A stretch of 64,000 bases of DNA from Hirsutella rhossiliensis (GCF_020360975.1 NW_025408669.1:2480001-2544000); one strand, 5' to 3'. Positions 9,659 to 21,212 are shown, numbered from the stretch's first letter. Notes: a model not told the origin generated them from the sequence alone. Numbers and translations: made by a program.

Positions 9659-10908
9659 ATGGCCGAAGATAACAACAACATGCAGCCGGACGTCCTCAGC
9701 GCCCTGGTTGCCGAGATACGAAGTCTGAGAGAGAGAGTTCCCGAAGAAACACCCAGTTTGAAGAACGTTTTATTGCCCTGGAACTCCAACAACACCAGCA
9801 AGCCCGTTCGTCTGAACTCCTAGAGCCAACGCCATCTGTCACCCCGGCTGTCCCCATTGAGGACACTCGTGTGGTCGCCACTCACAACCCTCACCCAACC
9901 AAGCGCCCCAAATTACGAGACATACCGAAATTCGGCGGCGACAAGGCCCAGTGGCGAAGCTGGAAACTAGAAACCGAAGGAAAGCTACGAGTCGACAAAG
10001 AAGCCCTTGGAGATGCAGAAGGCCACTTTATGTACATCTTCATGAGCCTAGAAGGCAAGGCTAAAGACAACGTGACCACATTTGTGGAGATGCAAACCGA
10101 GAAGAAAACGTTCAATGTTGCTGAACTACTCAACCGCCTCGAATTGCTGTACGGGGAGAGGGATCGCAAGCAGAGAGCTACACGCAACCTGCATTCGATT
10201 AAGCAAGGAGAGAATGAACCGTTCACGTCCTTTACCCCCGCTTTGAGAGGAGATCGCCAATGCCAACGCCGAGTATTGGCCAGATGACAGCAAGATTTCC
10301 TACCTCCAGGAGGCACTAAACGATAAAATGAAAGCAGGCCTCATAGGCTCTGACCCTCTGCCATCAGCAGCTATGTTGGGCTGGCGAGGAGGTGCGATTC
10401 GCTGAGCAGCCAGATGGAATTGTTGGGTCAGTGGAAAAGGCCTCGAGGCAACACAAAGAGTTCGGACAACTATGACAACCACCAGAATCATGGAGGCCAG
10501 GCTGCCCAGAAACAGCCTGGCCAGAAAACCGAAGTTAGACGAGAGGATATGATGGAATGGGAACCAACTCTACAAGCATCCGCGAAAGTGAACGCTGCGC
10601 GCACCCGCAGTGATAAGAACACATATGGTTACCAATCCAAGCGACCAGAAGACCAAGCGCTGTTGGGCAAGCGTGCCAAGTGGGTCGACCAGGCCGAGAT
10701 GGACGCCCGTTACCGTGAAGGGCGTTGCCTCCGTTGTGGAAGAGACAACTGCAGAATCGAGCGCTGTCCATTGGCTGCGCCTATCCGACCCGCAAACACG
10801 ACCCGACGCACTCAGGTCAATGCCGTGACCCCGTCACGACCAGCGGTCACTAAAGCCGAGGTCGCCGAAGACGATACTTCTTCTCATAACGATGAAGATT
10901 CAGACTAG
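9659..10908 (+). pseudogene. Gag of the gypsy element, frame-broken
   Basis: The ATG at 9659 opens MAEDNNNMQPDVLSALVAE, a Glu/Arg-rich N-terminus. The frame shifts near 9745, continues as QFEERFIALELQQ, then reaches the capsid core (RPKLRDIPKFGGDKAQWRSW, with LLNRLELLYGERDRK). More breaks lie at about 10235-10255 and before 10414. The nucleocapsid zinc knuckle at 10726-10767 reads CLRCGRDNCRIERC, spaced CX2CX4CX4C, with cysteine where the usual knuckle has histidine. The frame ends at TAG 10906-10908, and the protease frame follows in the same phase. Confidence 0.85.
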
Positions 10909-11391
10909 GGACACGCGGCGGCTGTGAGAGAATGGGATGTGAGCGGAAAAGCAAAAATGGACGGAGAACCGTTCATAGCAGACGTCAGGGTGAACGGCAC
11001 AGACTTCGTGCCATCTCTTGTCGACTATGGCTGCCTCTGCTACGGCGCGGTTAGCAAGCGCATTTCACTCTCTCCAGTTGCCACATATACGCGTCCAGCC
11101 GCGCATCTTGGAGAATGCAGCGGAGACGGCAAGGAGGTCAAAATCGACAAGATCACGTATGTGTCGATCGACCTCGATGGACATCAGCAGCATCGTGTTT
11201 TCATGTACGTCATCGACGATCTGAACTGGGATATGATCCTGGGTAAACGATGGATGGAAGACCAGGATGTTCACATCCATGCGAAGGAAGGATATCTCGA
11301 GATCGGGTCCAATGGAGTTCAAGTACGAGACCGACGACGTTACCAGCCTCCACAGCTAGATGTCTCTAATGTCATGGCCGCAACCTTTTAG
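10909..11391 (+). pseudogene. Aspartic protease region of gypsy Pol
   Basis: This lies in the same frame as the end of Gag, across the single TAG. It holds a retropepsin-like domain: FIADVRVNGTDFVPSLVDYG, then FMYVIDDLNWDMILGKRWM, the usual ILG strand before the RT linker. The active-site triplet, normally D-S/T-G, reads D-Y-G at 11023-11031, which should impair catalysis. The frame ends at TAG in ACCTTTTAGCAG; one additional T there would open into the LAEARRDK linker and the RT frame. Confidence 0.85.
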
Positions 11392-11399
11392 CAGAAGCA

Positions 11400-12890
11400 C
11401 GCCGTGACAAACGCAAAGGCGGCATTGGAGTTCACTCGGTCACGATGGCGGATATTGACAAGGCCCTAAGACCGAAACCGAAGACTGACGTAATGGAGAA
11501 GCTGCCACCACAGTACCACAAGTGGTCTCGAGCTTTCTCTCAGCAACTGGCCGACCAGCTGCCCCCTCATCGGCCAGGTGTGGACCTGAAGATCGAAGTG
11601 CTGAAAGACGAGCATGGCCGAGAGAAGCCCCTACCCTGGGGACCGCTTTACAGCATGTCCCGCGAGGAGCTATTGGTACTACGGAAGACTCTCACAGAAC
11701 TACTCGACAAGGGATTTATTAGAGTCAGCAGCTCGCCAGCCGCGGCACCAGTCCTTATGGTGAAGAAGCCCGGCGGAGGCATCCGCTTCTGCGTGGATTA
11801 CAGAGGTTTGAACCATATAACGAAGAGGGACCGCTATCCCTTGCCCTTACTGAGCGAGACCTTGCGAACGATAGCCAAGGCAAGGTGGTTCACCAAGGTA
11901 GATGTTATAGCAGCGTTCCATAAGATCAGGGTCGCCCCGGCGACGAGGAAAGACAACTTTCAGAACGCGCTATGGATCCTTCGAATGGCTGGTAGTTCCA
12001 TTCGGCCTGACAGGCGCACCAGCAGCCTTTCAGCGGTACATTAACAGCGCGCTCCAGGATTACCTAGACGATTTTGTGTCAGCATATATCGACGATGTCC
12101 TGATCTTCTCCTCTGGAAGCCTGCAAGACCACCGCGACAAGGTCGGCAAGGTCCTCCAACGACTGATGGACGCCGGGCTGCAACTGGATATCAACAAGAG
12201 TGAATTCGAAGTCAAGGCTGTGAAATACCTTGGGTTTATCATCGAGGCGGAGTGTGGGATCCGAGTCGACCCTGAGAAGGTTGAGGCTGTGAAGGAATGG
12301 GCAACCCCGACGAATGTTAAGTCCGTGAGGAGTTTTATTGGATTCGCGAACTTCTACAGGATGTTTATGCCAGAGTTCTCGGTGATAGCGGAGCCGCTAA
12401 CGCGGCTAACGAAGAAGGACGTGCCATTCCGTTGGGATGAATTGTGCGAAGAAGCCTTCGAAGCTCAAGGACTTGTTGATCACGGCCCCGATCCTTGCAC
12501 ACTTCCATCCAGAAAGGGAGACTATCGTGGAAGACGCTTCAGGATTCGCGTCGGGAGGCGTGCTCTTGCAGAGAGATGATAAGGATGGACTGGTACGACC
12601 TGTCGCATACTTCTCGAAGAAACATTCGGCAGCCGAAGCGAACTACGCTATCCATGACAAGGAGCTACTCGCCATTCTCAGATGTTTGGAGCAGTGGGAA
12701 CCAGAGCTACGGGCAGTAGAGCACTTCAAGATCCTAACGGACCACAAGAACCTGAGGTACTTCTACTCGGAAAGGAGGTTGACAGAGAGACAAGTGCGGT
12801 GGTCGGAGTTCCTGTCCAGGTTCCAATTCGAGCTCGAATGGAGGCCGGGCCGCAAGGGCGGATTGCCTGACGCACTCTCGACGGGACCAG
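11400..12890 (+). pseudogene. Reverse transcriptase and RNase H of gypsy Pol
   Basis: RT starts around PHRPGVDLKIEVLKDEHG, then KGFIRVSSSPAAAPVLMVKK, RFCVDYRGLNHITKRDRYPL, and the catalytic box YIDDV with its two aspartates intact at 12085-12099. RNase H follows at about 12480-12880 (ETIVEDASGFASGGVL; AVEHFKILTDHKNLRYF; WRPGRKGGLPDALS). Frame changes lie near 11940 and 11950, where GGG and AAAA appear as GG and AAA, and near 12460. Domains are otherwise full length for the family. Confidence 0.93.
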
Positions 12891-12893
12891 GAT

Positions 12894-14614
12894 ATGCCGG
12901 CCAACTACTCCGATGAACGACTAAAGGGACGCATTATGAGGCTATTCCAAAATGATCACCTTAGAAGGGTCCCAATATCGACATTGTCTACCAACACCGA
13001 GGGTGCCCAGGAAATCAACTTCGGAAAAGAGATCAGGATATTTGAAGATGAGGAGTTACAGCAGCTGTGGCACGCCGCACGGCAAGAAGACAAGCTTTAT
13101 CAAGAACTCACGAAGCTGGTAGCAGATGGAGCGAAGAGTGTGCCAACAGACTTACAGAAGGAGAAGGTTGTCAGCATTTCAGAATGCTCATTAGACAATA
13201 GAGGCCTGCTGTGCTTTAGAGAACGCGTCTGGATACCCGGTTCGGAGCCGCTACGTACAAAGATCATCCAGGAAACTCACGACTCTCATATCACCGGACA
13301 TCCTGGAAGGGACCTCACGTACTCGACTCTGTCGAGACGCTTCTTCTGGCCGGGTGCCGCTAGCGATGTACGTCGGTTTGTGCGCAACTGCGAGGTTTGC
13401 GGACGAAACACCATCTGGAGGATACAAAGAAAGGACTCCTAAAGCCGCTCCTATTCCGCAACGCATATGGAGCGAAATTACCATTGACTTTATTACTGAC
13501 CTCCCACCGTCGGGGAAAGATGGCGCGACGAACTGCATGGTGGTCACGGACCGACTCACCAAAGGCGTCGAACTCGAAGGATTGAACGATATTTCCACAG
13601 AAGCGGTTGCAAGAAGACTCTTCGAACGACACTACCCTGTCCATGGCATCCCAACGGCTATAACCAGTGATCAGGGTCCCCAGTTTGTCAGTGGTATGTG
13701 GAAAAGTTTCTGTCAGATGCTAGGGATCGAGCAGCGGTTGTCGACGGCGTACCATCCACAAACCGACGGTGCAACAGAACGAATGAACCAAGAGGTAGAG
13801 AGGATTCTTCGGATATGGACGAATTATCTGCAGGAGAACTGGTTAGACTTGCTTCCAATCGCGATGGCGACTATTAACGAGAGGAAGCAACCTCCACCGG
13901 ACTGAGTCCGTTCTTCTTCATGCACGGCTACCACAACGAGCCAATCCAATTAGTTGAGCATCGAAGAACGGAAGACACGACGCAGGGGGAAGCGACAGCG
14001 GAGGATTTTATTCAGAGACTACAGGACGCCACGGAGTTTGCGCAAGCAGCGATAGCTATGGCCCAGGAAATACAGCAAGCGCAAGCCAACAAGCACAGGA
14101 CAGCCGCACCGAGATACGAGCCTGGGGATTGGGTATACCTCAACGAGAAATGTCAAAACATCGCGACCCTGCAAGAAGCTCGATTGGCTACATGCCAAAT
14201 ATCAAGTGCTCGCGGAAGTTAGCCCACATGCCTACAGGTTGGATGTGCCTGGGCGCATCCATCCAGTCTTTCACGTCGACCTACTCCGGCCAGTCCCCGG
14301 ACCCATTGCCTTCGCAGAAACTCGATCAAGAGAGTGCCCCACCGGTGCTGGTGGACGGCGAAAAGATGTACCTTGTTGAAAGAATTCTGGATGAAAGAAT
14401 GGAAGGTACGCATAAGAAGGTGCTCGTAAAATGGCATGATTACTCGCAGCCTACGTGGGAACCCCTTACTACTATTCGACACACCGATGCATGGAAGCAA
14501 TGGAAGAAGCATAAAAGAGTGTCACCTTCTCAAGTCATCTTGCCACAGATTGCCACGACCCCGGAAGAGGAAACGTTGGAAGGAGGAGGTAATGTAACGG
14601 GCAAGCCGCTTTAA
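12894..14614 (+). pseudogene. Integrase and C-terminal chromodomain of gypsy Pol
   Basis: The zinc-binding HHCC region (SHITGHPGRDLTYSTLSRR, NCEVCGR) is followed by the DDE core: EITIDFITDLPP, TSDQGPQFVSGMWKSF, and YHPQTDGATERMNQEVERIL, with D, D and E present. A GPY-like module and a chromodomain follow: MYLVERILDERMEG, VLVKWHDYSQPTWEP. Chromodomains of this class direct integration to heterochromatin histone marks. Frame changes lie near 13405-13450, 13887 and 14150. The final frame runs through the polypurine tract and ends 22 bases inside the 3' LTR. Confidence 0.93.
14578..14589 (+). promoter_or_regulatory. Polypurine tract of the gypsy element
   Basis: GGAAGGAGGAGG, separated from the 3' LTR by TAA. 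It would prime plus-strand DNA synthesis. Confidence 0.85.
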
Positions 14615-14782
14615 CGGCGGCTGCGCCGCCTAGCTTCTAGAACCTTCCATTGGCTCGAAGCTATAAAATGCTATTGTGCTCTCATGTAGTAGATTCTCTT
14701 TCTTTCTTTCTTTCTTCTCTATCTTGATAGTAAACAGCATAGGGACTAGTTAGTTGTATCAACTCACTAGAGGCCTTTCACA
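14593..14782 (+). repeat. 3' LTR of the gypsy element
   Basis: 190 bp. Read base by base, I found no difference from the 5' LTR. It is followed by the duplication ATAAG and the rest of the interrupted family C LTR. Confidence 0.95.
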
Positions 14783-14837
14783 ATAAGGGGGATTACTAGT
14801 TATATAAAGTAATTTATAAAAGACTACTAGGTATATA

Positions 14838-15044
14838 TCTCGCGAAGAGAGATACGAGAAGTGTATATAAAATGCACGAAGGTAAAAGTAGAAGTAAGGG
14901 GTCGGACAGGCAGGGCAAAGTTATTTAATTCTTACAGGGGTAGTGATCCTACTTAAAGAAGCTATTAATATCCTTATAACTACCGAGCTTTTTACCGGGG
15001 TTTTCCCCTTTATTTTAGCCGTTGCCGGTATATCCGTCTTATCT
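14838..15044 (-). repeat. Partial Copia-A LTR, minus orientation
   Basis: It starts TCTCGCGAAGAGAGATACG and matches the minus-oriented Copia-A LTR at 51167. It lacks about 100 internal bases between ACAGGGGTAGTGATCC and the matching point, and ends before the distal half of the LTR. Confidence 0.75.
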
Positions 15045-15317
15045 CTTACTACTAAAGTCTTTAGCCTTAAGGTAATTAACCGAGCGCCTAATAATTTTAG
15101 AGTCCTAAGGTAAGTTAATAGCCGCGCTATCTACCTTTCTTCCCTACTAGCTTCTTATTAAGTTACTAGTAAGGGTACGGTTATAAGTCTTTCGCTCTTT
15201 TATATATTCTAAGGAGTCGTCGGTAGTAAGTAAGGAGCAGGCCTAATTAGCTATATATTTAAAGGGGAGAATAAAGGTATTATTTTTATATAAATAAAGG
15301 GACTAGTAAGAGCGCTT

Positions 15318-16227
15318 TTATTATTATTATTATTATTATTGTATTTTTCCGTCCAGCGACCTTTAGGTCGCTCAGGTCCCCGAGACGGGGCACAGGACGT
15401 GCTGAGCTGCTGGAAGTCTACTATCGCGGAGTAGGCCCACAATACGCGAAACGAAACGAGTACCAATCCGCGTCTCCCTTCCACAGAACGTAAACAATCC
15501 ACCATTCAGCATTTCATCGGCTCAAAGGCGCTTCTTTGCTCAGCCTGCTGCCCGTCAGCGGGACGTTCAGGCGCGACAGCCATGTCTTTCGTTTTGGCCT
15601 CACAGGGCCGGTTCCGAGAGCACCCTCCGCCCGGCCGAGTCGGGTAAGAGAAAATGGGTGTGTGTGCAAACAAAGGGAAGGAAGGAGGAAAGCGGTTGCT
15701 GCCGCCTAGTGGCGAGGGCAGATCGTTCCAAAGAACGAGCTTGCCTTCGCCACCTTGACGAACTGGTCGAAGTCTCTGCCTATTGCTCGGTTGACCGCCG
15801 CGCTCGGTGAGGTGCCAACCTCATCCGATGTCGCGGCGCGATCTTCCGGCAATAGAAGAGATGCTTTGGTTCTTTTCGTCGACCACATGAGCACGTCAGT
15901 CGCGCATCGTCGTGGTTCAACCTTTCGTGGTAATCAGCGAAGTCCCCGTGGTGGGTTCTTGCTGCGAGCAGATGGTGGAGCAGAGGTCGTGGAATGGTAA
16001 GTTCTGGCGGGCAGCCAGTCGTGGCATCGAGGTCGAGGACCCTGTACTGTTGGGGTGCAGAAACTTCCCACCAGGCTTTGAATGCGTCTTTTGGTCGCTG
16101 CCTAGCGACCTTGCGCAGATATGCCAGCGTCGGGAGAGCGTCTGCAGGCTCGGGTTGAGAGGTTCCTGCCTTTGCTAAGGCGTCTGCCTGCTCGTTACCT
16201 GGGATGTTGGTGTGGCCGGGGATCCAG
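15318..16227 (-). mobile_element. 5'-truncated LINE (Tad-like), free of RIP
   Basis: A 910-bp insertion of normal composition in AT-rich DNA, flanked by a 12-bp duplication GTAAGAGCGCTT (15306-15317 and 16228-16239). On the minus strand it ends in an ATT/AAT simple-repeat tail (about 15318-15342), typical of LINE 3' ends. It keeps only the last part of ORF2 and the 3' untranslated region, so it was truncated during target-primed insertion. Confidence 0.92.
15706..16226 (-). pseudogene. LINE ORF2 C-terminus: RNase H end plus zinc finger
   Basis: Translation begins at the truncation point with WIPGHTNIPGNEQADALAKA, the C-terminal RNase H motif of Tad-type LINEs. It continues to a cysteine/histidine motif CSCGRRKEPKHLFYC, the usual LINE C-terminal knuckle. 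One frameshift near 15840 separates this from the natural C-terminus AIGRDFDQFVKVAKASSFF, which ends ICPRH at 15706. Reverse transcriptase and endonuclease are absent, so the copy is not autonomous. Confidence 0.9.
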
Positions 16228-16239
16228 GTAAGAGCGCTT

Positions 16240-18036
16240 AGCTCTCTCCTTTATAGACTCTAGGGTAGGGATCCTATTTTAAGGTTACTTAAAGAAAAGC
16301 TACTTAGTTTAAATAAGGAGCTTAATTTAGTTAATACTTAAGGTAATAAAGGTCTAGGCTTATTCTTAATTCCTATTAGTATAATTAAATAGTTAGGGGT
16401 CTTTTTAAGGAAGAGTTTTATAAAGAAACTATATATAGCCTAAGCGATTAAGTTAGGTTACTTTATAAAGGTAGTTAGCGTAAATAGCTCTTTTCTCGCT
16501 CTCTTTATTATATAGGCTAGTTCTATATTTCTTTAAAGTAGTAGTTTTTATTTAAAGGGCCTATTTAAGAGGTTAACTACCTTTAAGACTTCTTAGTAGT
16601 CTTACTCTTCCTAGTCTCCTAAGATAATATAGTTATATTAATAAATCCGCTTATACCTAGGAATTTTAATAAGAAAGACTCTGCTAAAAGTTATTAAACC
16701 TTAATTAAATAGTATTTTTTATAGTCGTTTAACCTTACTATTAAACTACTAGGAAACTCTATCGCCTTATAATATCGCTTACGTTTAATTAAGTTTATTC
16801 GCTATAATAGCTTAAATTCTATTTATTAGCCTATTAATATAGCCTTTTATACTTATCCTCTTATCTAGCTTAAAGAAATACTAATCTTAGTATAAGATCT
16901 TATCTATTTATAGGGCTTTTTATATTACTTTATACCTTTACTTTAGAATTACTTTAACCTTTAAGTATTACTTTTTAATTATCTTAAGATATAGCTTAAC
17001 TATACTTTTAACTTAGTATTAAATTACTATTAAGGCTAAGTAGCTATATTTAATATAAAGCATAGCTTAATTTATATTCTTAGAGATATTCCTTAGTAAT
17101 AAGGACCTAAGCTACCCTTATAGTATAGTAGTTATATACCTAGGAAGTCTACTAGCTATAATACTAAAGTCGGTTTAAATCTAGCTAAGGGTATAATTAA
17201 TTTTTAGTTAGACTAATAGACTATACTAACCTACTTATTAATTAGCTAATTAGCGCTTTTAGAAGCGCTTATAAATATACTAGTAGTCTAGCCCCGCTAT
17301 AAGTAGGCCGGCCCGGACCTCGCCTACCTAAACTAAGCGATAAATTCGTTAGGACCTCCCCCTAACCCCGGTCTAGGCCCCCCGACTAGGAAAATAAAAA
17401 CCTAGGGCCGATACTAGTAACTTAATAAGTATAGTATAAAGCTAGTACGATAACCTAACTACTAGCTTAGCTAAAGGCTAGTATTAATAAAAAATAGCCT
17501 ACTAAGCCTTATAACGGAAAAATAAAGTAGAGCTTAGGAAGATATCGTTATAGGATGTTATAGAGTAGACCTAAGAGGGCATAGGCTGTGGTCGCGCTAC
17601 TACCCCCCTCTGCTACGTACGGCGTGTTGCACGCACGCGATAAAAGGTAACGAATTAACTAAGCTACCTAGCTTATTAATTAACTATACTTATTAACTGT
17701 CTAGGCAACGCTTAGACTCTTATATAAGATAAGGTTAGGGATAATTATATAATTAACTAATACTATAGATTAATACTATATACCTTATATATATAAAGGA
17801 GTTACTTTCTAAGGTTACTTTATAGCGGGGCTAACGCGATTCCGACTAACTAAAATAATACCTACGATAGCTAGCGTAATATTCCTATATATTATAACCG
17901 CGACTTAGTATAAGGGCGGACTAGCTATAAAAAAAGGGAGGGTTTTTCTTTAAGTACTTTAGTTTTTCCCTCTTATTTAATACTAAAGTTCTAGATACCT
18001 TTAAATAGGTTACTAGTATAATCTTAATTAATTAAT
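16240..18036. other. RIP-degenerated sequence, source unassigned
   Basis: Very AT-rich, dominated by TA steps, with CpA and TpG almost absent. No protein motif could be read in any frame. Two short islets keep GC and CpG (about 17285-17420 and 17575-17640); the second retains CpA in TGTTGCACGCACGCG. Confidence 0.6.
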
Positions 18037-18459
18037 AGGGACCTAGGAAGCTAAAAAACTAGTATAAAAGAAGGAGCTAAAAGAGGTATAAAAAGAAGGG
18101 TAAGGGTAAGAAGGGAAGTAAAAGTAGTAATAGCTTCTTATAAAGGTAGTAAAAGATAAGATAGATATATTAGTAACGGCTAGAATAAAGTGGAAAAACT
18201 AGTAAAAAGCTTAGTAGTTAAGAGGATATTAATAGCTTCTTTAAGTAGGATCTTCTTTATTAATTAGGATATTAAACGGGTATAAAAAAGGGTATTAAAT
18301 AAAAGAAAGAAGGATAATTAAGGTAATATAATAATTACTCCCTTACTATAATTACTACCTTTATAAGAATTAAATATCTTTACCCTACTTATTTAACCTC
18401 TTACTTTTAATTTTACCTTTATTTATTTTATATATACTTTTTATATCTCTCTTTATAAG
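18037..18459 (+). repeat. Truncated Copia-A LTR, plus orientation
   Basis: Homologous to the Copia-A LTR from GGGACCTAGGAAGC to its end, TCTCTCTTTATAAGA. The first 60 or so bases are missing. It is heavily RIP-altered. Confidence 0.75.
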
Positions 18460-18472
18460 AGTTATAAGTATA

Positions 18473-18745
18473 ATAACTAGTATTACTCTTAAGGAATAAA
18501 CCTATTAAGGGGTTTATATTAATAAATATAATAGGGCGCAGTTTAGGTAATAAATAAGAATATTATATTAGTAGTAAGTTAGAGGTTAAAGACTATAGAC
18601 TATAACTAGGTAATTAAGTAATTAGAACTAAAGATAAGATTATAATAGGGATTATAATAATTATATTAAAAGCTAGAGAGCTATCTATTTAAAGGAGTAA
18701 AAGTAGGTAGCTATATATACCTATAGAGACTATCCTTAAATTATA
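18473..18745 (-). repeat. Inverted copy of the segment at 26640-26912
   Basis: The reverse complement of 26640-26912 matches this stretch over its length with mostly transition differences, for example around CCTATTAAGGGG and GCTAGAGAGCTATC. At the other site this sequence follows the family C LTR, so both may belong to that family. Confidence 0.7.
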
Positions 18746-19162
18746 GGCCTAGCTATAATCCTTAATATTAGATCGTATAAAGTATAGTAATCTTATTAAT
18801 CTTAGATTACTTAGATCTCTATAATCCCTTTAATCCTATACCTATTAAATAGTTATACTAACTATTTATCTATTAAACTATATTATATACTTAACGCGGT
18901 CGACTATTAGCGGCTTAGTAGCTATAGTTATAATATAATATCCCTTTCTTTTTAGTCTTATTTATAAAACCTACTATAGCTATCTTAGCCGCTATATATA
19001 AATATAACCTTATTATATTATATAAAAGTATATTGCTTCTTATTCTTTTATCCTTTTAAGATATACCGCTAATAGTATATTTAGTTATATACTAAAAATT
19101 CGTTCCTAAAAAGCCTTTAGGTATACTACTCTTACTAAATATATTAACTTAAGTAAAGATCC

Positions 19163-19637
19163 TCTTATAAAGAGAGATATAAGAAGTATATAAAAATATA
19201 TAAAGGTAAAATTAAAAGTAAGGGGTCGAATAGGCAGGGCAGATATATTTAATTCTTATAAGGGCAGCAATTAAGGTAGGGGAGTAATTATTATATTACC
19301 TTAATTATCCTTCTTTCCTCTATCTAACGCCCCTCTTTATACCCGTTTAGTATCTTAATTAATAAAGAAGATCCTACTTAAAGAAGCTATTAATATCCTC
19401 TTAACTACTAAGCTTTTTACCGGTTTTTCCCCTCCTTTCTAGCCGTTGCTAGTATATCTGTGTTATCTCTCGCTACCTCTATAGGAAGCTATCGCTACTT
19501 CTACTTTACCTCTTGCCCTTACCCTCCTCTCTATGCCTCCTTTTAGCTCCTTCCTTAAAACCTATTTTTTAGCTTCCTTAGTCCCTCTTACTAAGGGATA
19601 TCTCTAAGAACTACGAAATTAAGCTACGCTTCGCAAT
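19163..19637 (-). repeat. Solo LTR of Copia-A
   Basis: A 475-bp minus-oriented LTR running from TCTTATAAAG to CTTCGCAATA, without internal sequence on either side. The flanking pentamers are GATCC and AATCC, differing by one G-to-A change. That suggests a target duplication later touched by RIP. Confidence 0.85.
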
Positions 19638-20356
19638 AAATCCTATTAATATACTATATACTTAGTACTTTAAGGTAAAGAAGATAAATTATTAGATAGC
19701 TAAAAATTCTTTATAGTATAATAATTATATTACTAGTAGTCTTCCTTACTATAATAGTATTTTAATAGCGTCTTTTTATAGGTATCTTTTAATTCTTTTT
19801 ATTTATAGTAGCTAATATATTTCTTTTAATATTTAAATTATTAATAGAGTAGTATAAGTTATATTTTAAGGAGAAGGAAGCTAGGGAAGCCTTATTAAAG
19901 CTTTAGGTATAGCTTATAAACCTTTAGTTATAAATATCCGCTACTATTAATTATTTAGCTTATATTTAAAAGATCTAAAATTATATAAAAGAAAAGAGTT
20001 CTAAGTTATTTTATTATAGTATCTAAGAAGTAAATACTAAAGATAGCGTTTTACTTATACTTAATATATATAAGTATTAGGTAGTAAATAACTTATAATT
20101 ATTAAGCGTTCTTAATAAAGCGAATTAGCCTTTATTTAGTATTAATAAGAAGTTTATTAATCTTAGTCCTTTAATCCCTCTTAAACCTTTTAGTAAAATT
20201 ATTAAAGTAAAGAACTATAATAAGTTAAGTGCTTAAGTAATTCCTAGGTATTTTCCTTTATATTATAAAGTAGGTAGACGTATAGGCTTAGGTATAGTTT
20301 ATTAAAAGAAGTTTAATAAGCTATAAAAAGAAAAAGAAAGAAAAGTATAAGCCTAG

Positions 20357-21212
20357 CTATTATAGAGTAAGTAAAAGTATAGGCTTAGGTATAGTTTATT
20401 AAAAGAAGGTTAATAATCTATAAGAGGGAAAAGGAAGAGAAGTATAGGCCTAGCCTATATAAGCGCGGAGGCCGCTTATATATAAACTTAGCCTAGACCT
20501 TAGTCTAAGCTTATATAAGGTAAAAGCCCTTATATTATACCCTTGCCTAGCTTTTAAAGAGGCGCGCCTTTAAATAATACTTAATACTACGTATAAGGGG
20601 ATAGAACCTTTACGCGGGCTATATACGCTTAGTTACGGAAAAAACATTAATAAATAATATATAATACCCTCCTAAGCGAGCTTCTTAGATAGACTATATT
20701 ATTAGTAAGGGCCGCGCCCTTAAAGTTAGGCTTTAGTACTTATAGCTAGGAAGTAAAGGTATATAAAATAGCGTATAGCTAGCTTTAGTAAGCTTATAGT
20801 ATCCCGCCCCCTTTATATTAGCGTATAGTAGTAGCTCTTAGTACTATAATATAAGGGATAGTACTCTAGTATATAAGGCTCTGCTCCCTCCTATATAGGG
20901 CTATATAGGCACTTCCTTTTACTATAGTTATATTATATTAGCGGCCTTCTTATATCTTAGCCGCCCTTTTAGTCGCTATAGGTATATATCCTATTTATAT
21001 AGCAGCTACTACTATATATAAGGGAACGCTAATAAAGCCTATAAAGGTATTACTAAGATTACTTATTATTAAAGTTATTATCGTTAAACTTAATCTCTTT
21101 TCTATCCTAGCGTATACGCCCTTTTATTACTTAGAGTATACTTACCTATACCTCTTAGCGCGGGTACTTTAAAAACTAATAGGATTTACTACTATAGCCT
21201 ATATAGCGACCT
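20357..21212 (+). repeat. Direct repeat, copy 1 (about 0.85 kb)
   Basis: Homologous to 22053-22996 from TATTATAGAGTA through ATATATAGCGAC, separated from it by about 840 bp. A partial tandem unit precedes it at about 20265-20356. Termini do not look like TG...CA. The identity is unknown: it could be LTRs of a short non-autonomous element or a segmental duplication predating RIP. Confidence 0.7.

Larger units (their letters stand above)
9339..14782 (+). mobile_element. Complete Ty3/gypsy chromovirus, full length but frame-broken
   Basis: A 5,444-bp element bounded by 190-bp LTRs that look identical by eye and flanked by a perfect 5-bp duplication ATAAG (9334-9338 and 14783-14787). Domain order is Gag, protease, reverse transcriptase, RNase H, integrase, chromodomain: the Metaviridae order, with the chromodomain marking it as a chromovirus. 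Base composition is balanced, with abundant CpA and TpG, so it has not been through RIP. Coding sequence is interrupted by about ten frame changes, mostly one-base losses in homopolymers, plus one in-frame TAG. It lies inside an older family C LTR. Confidence 0.96.
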
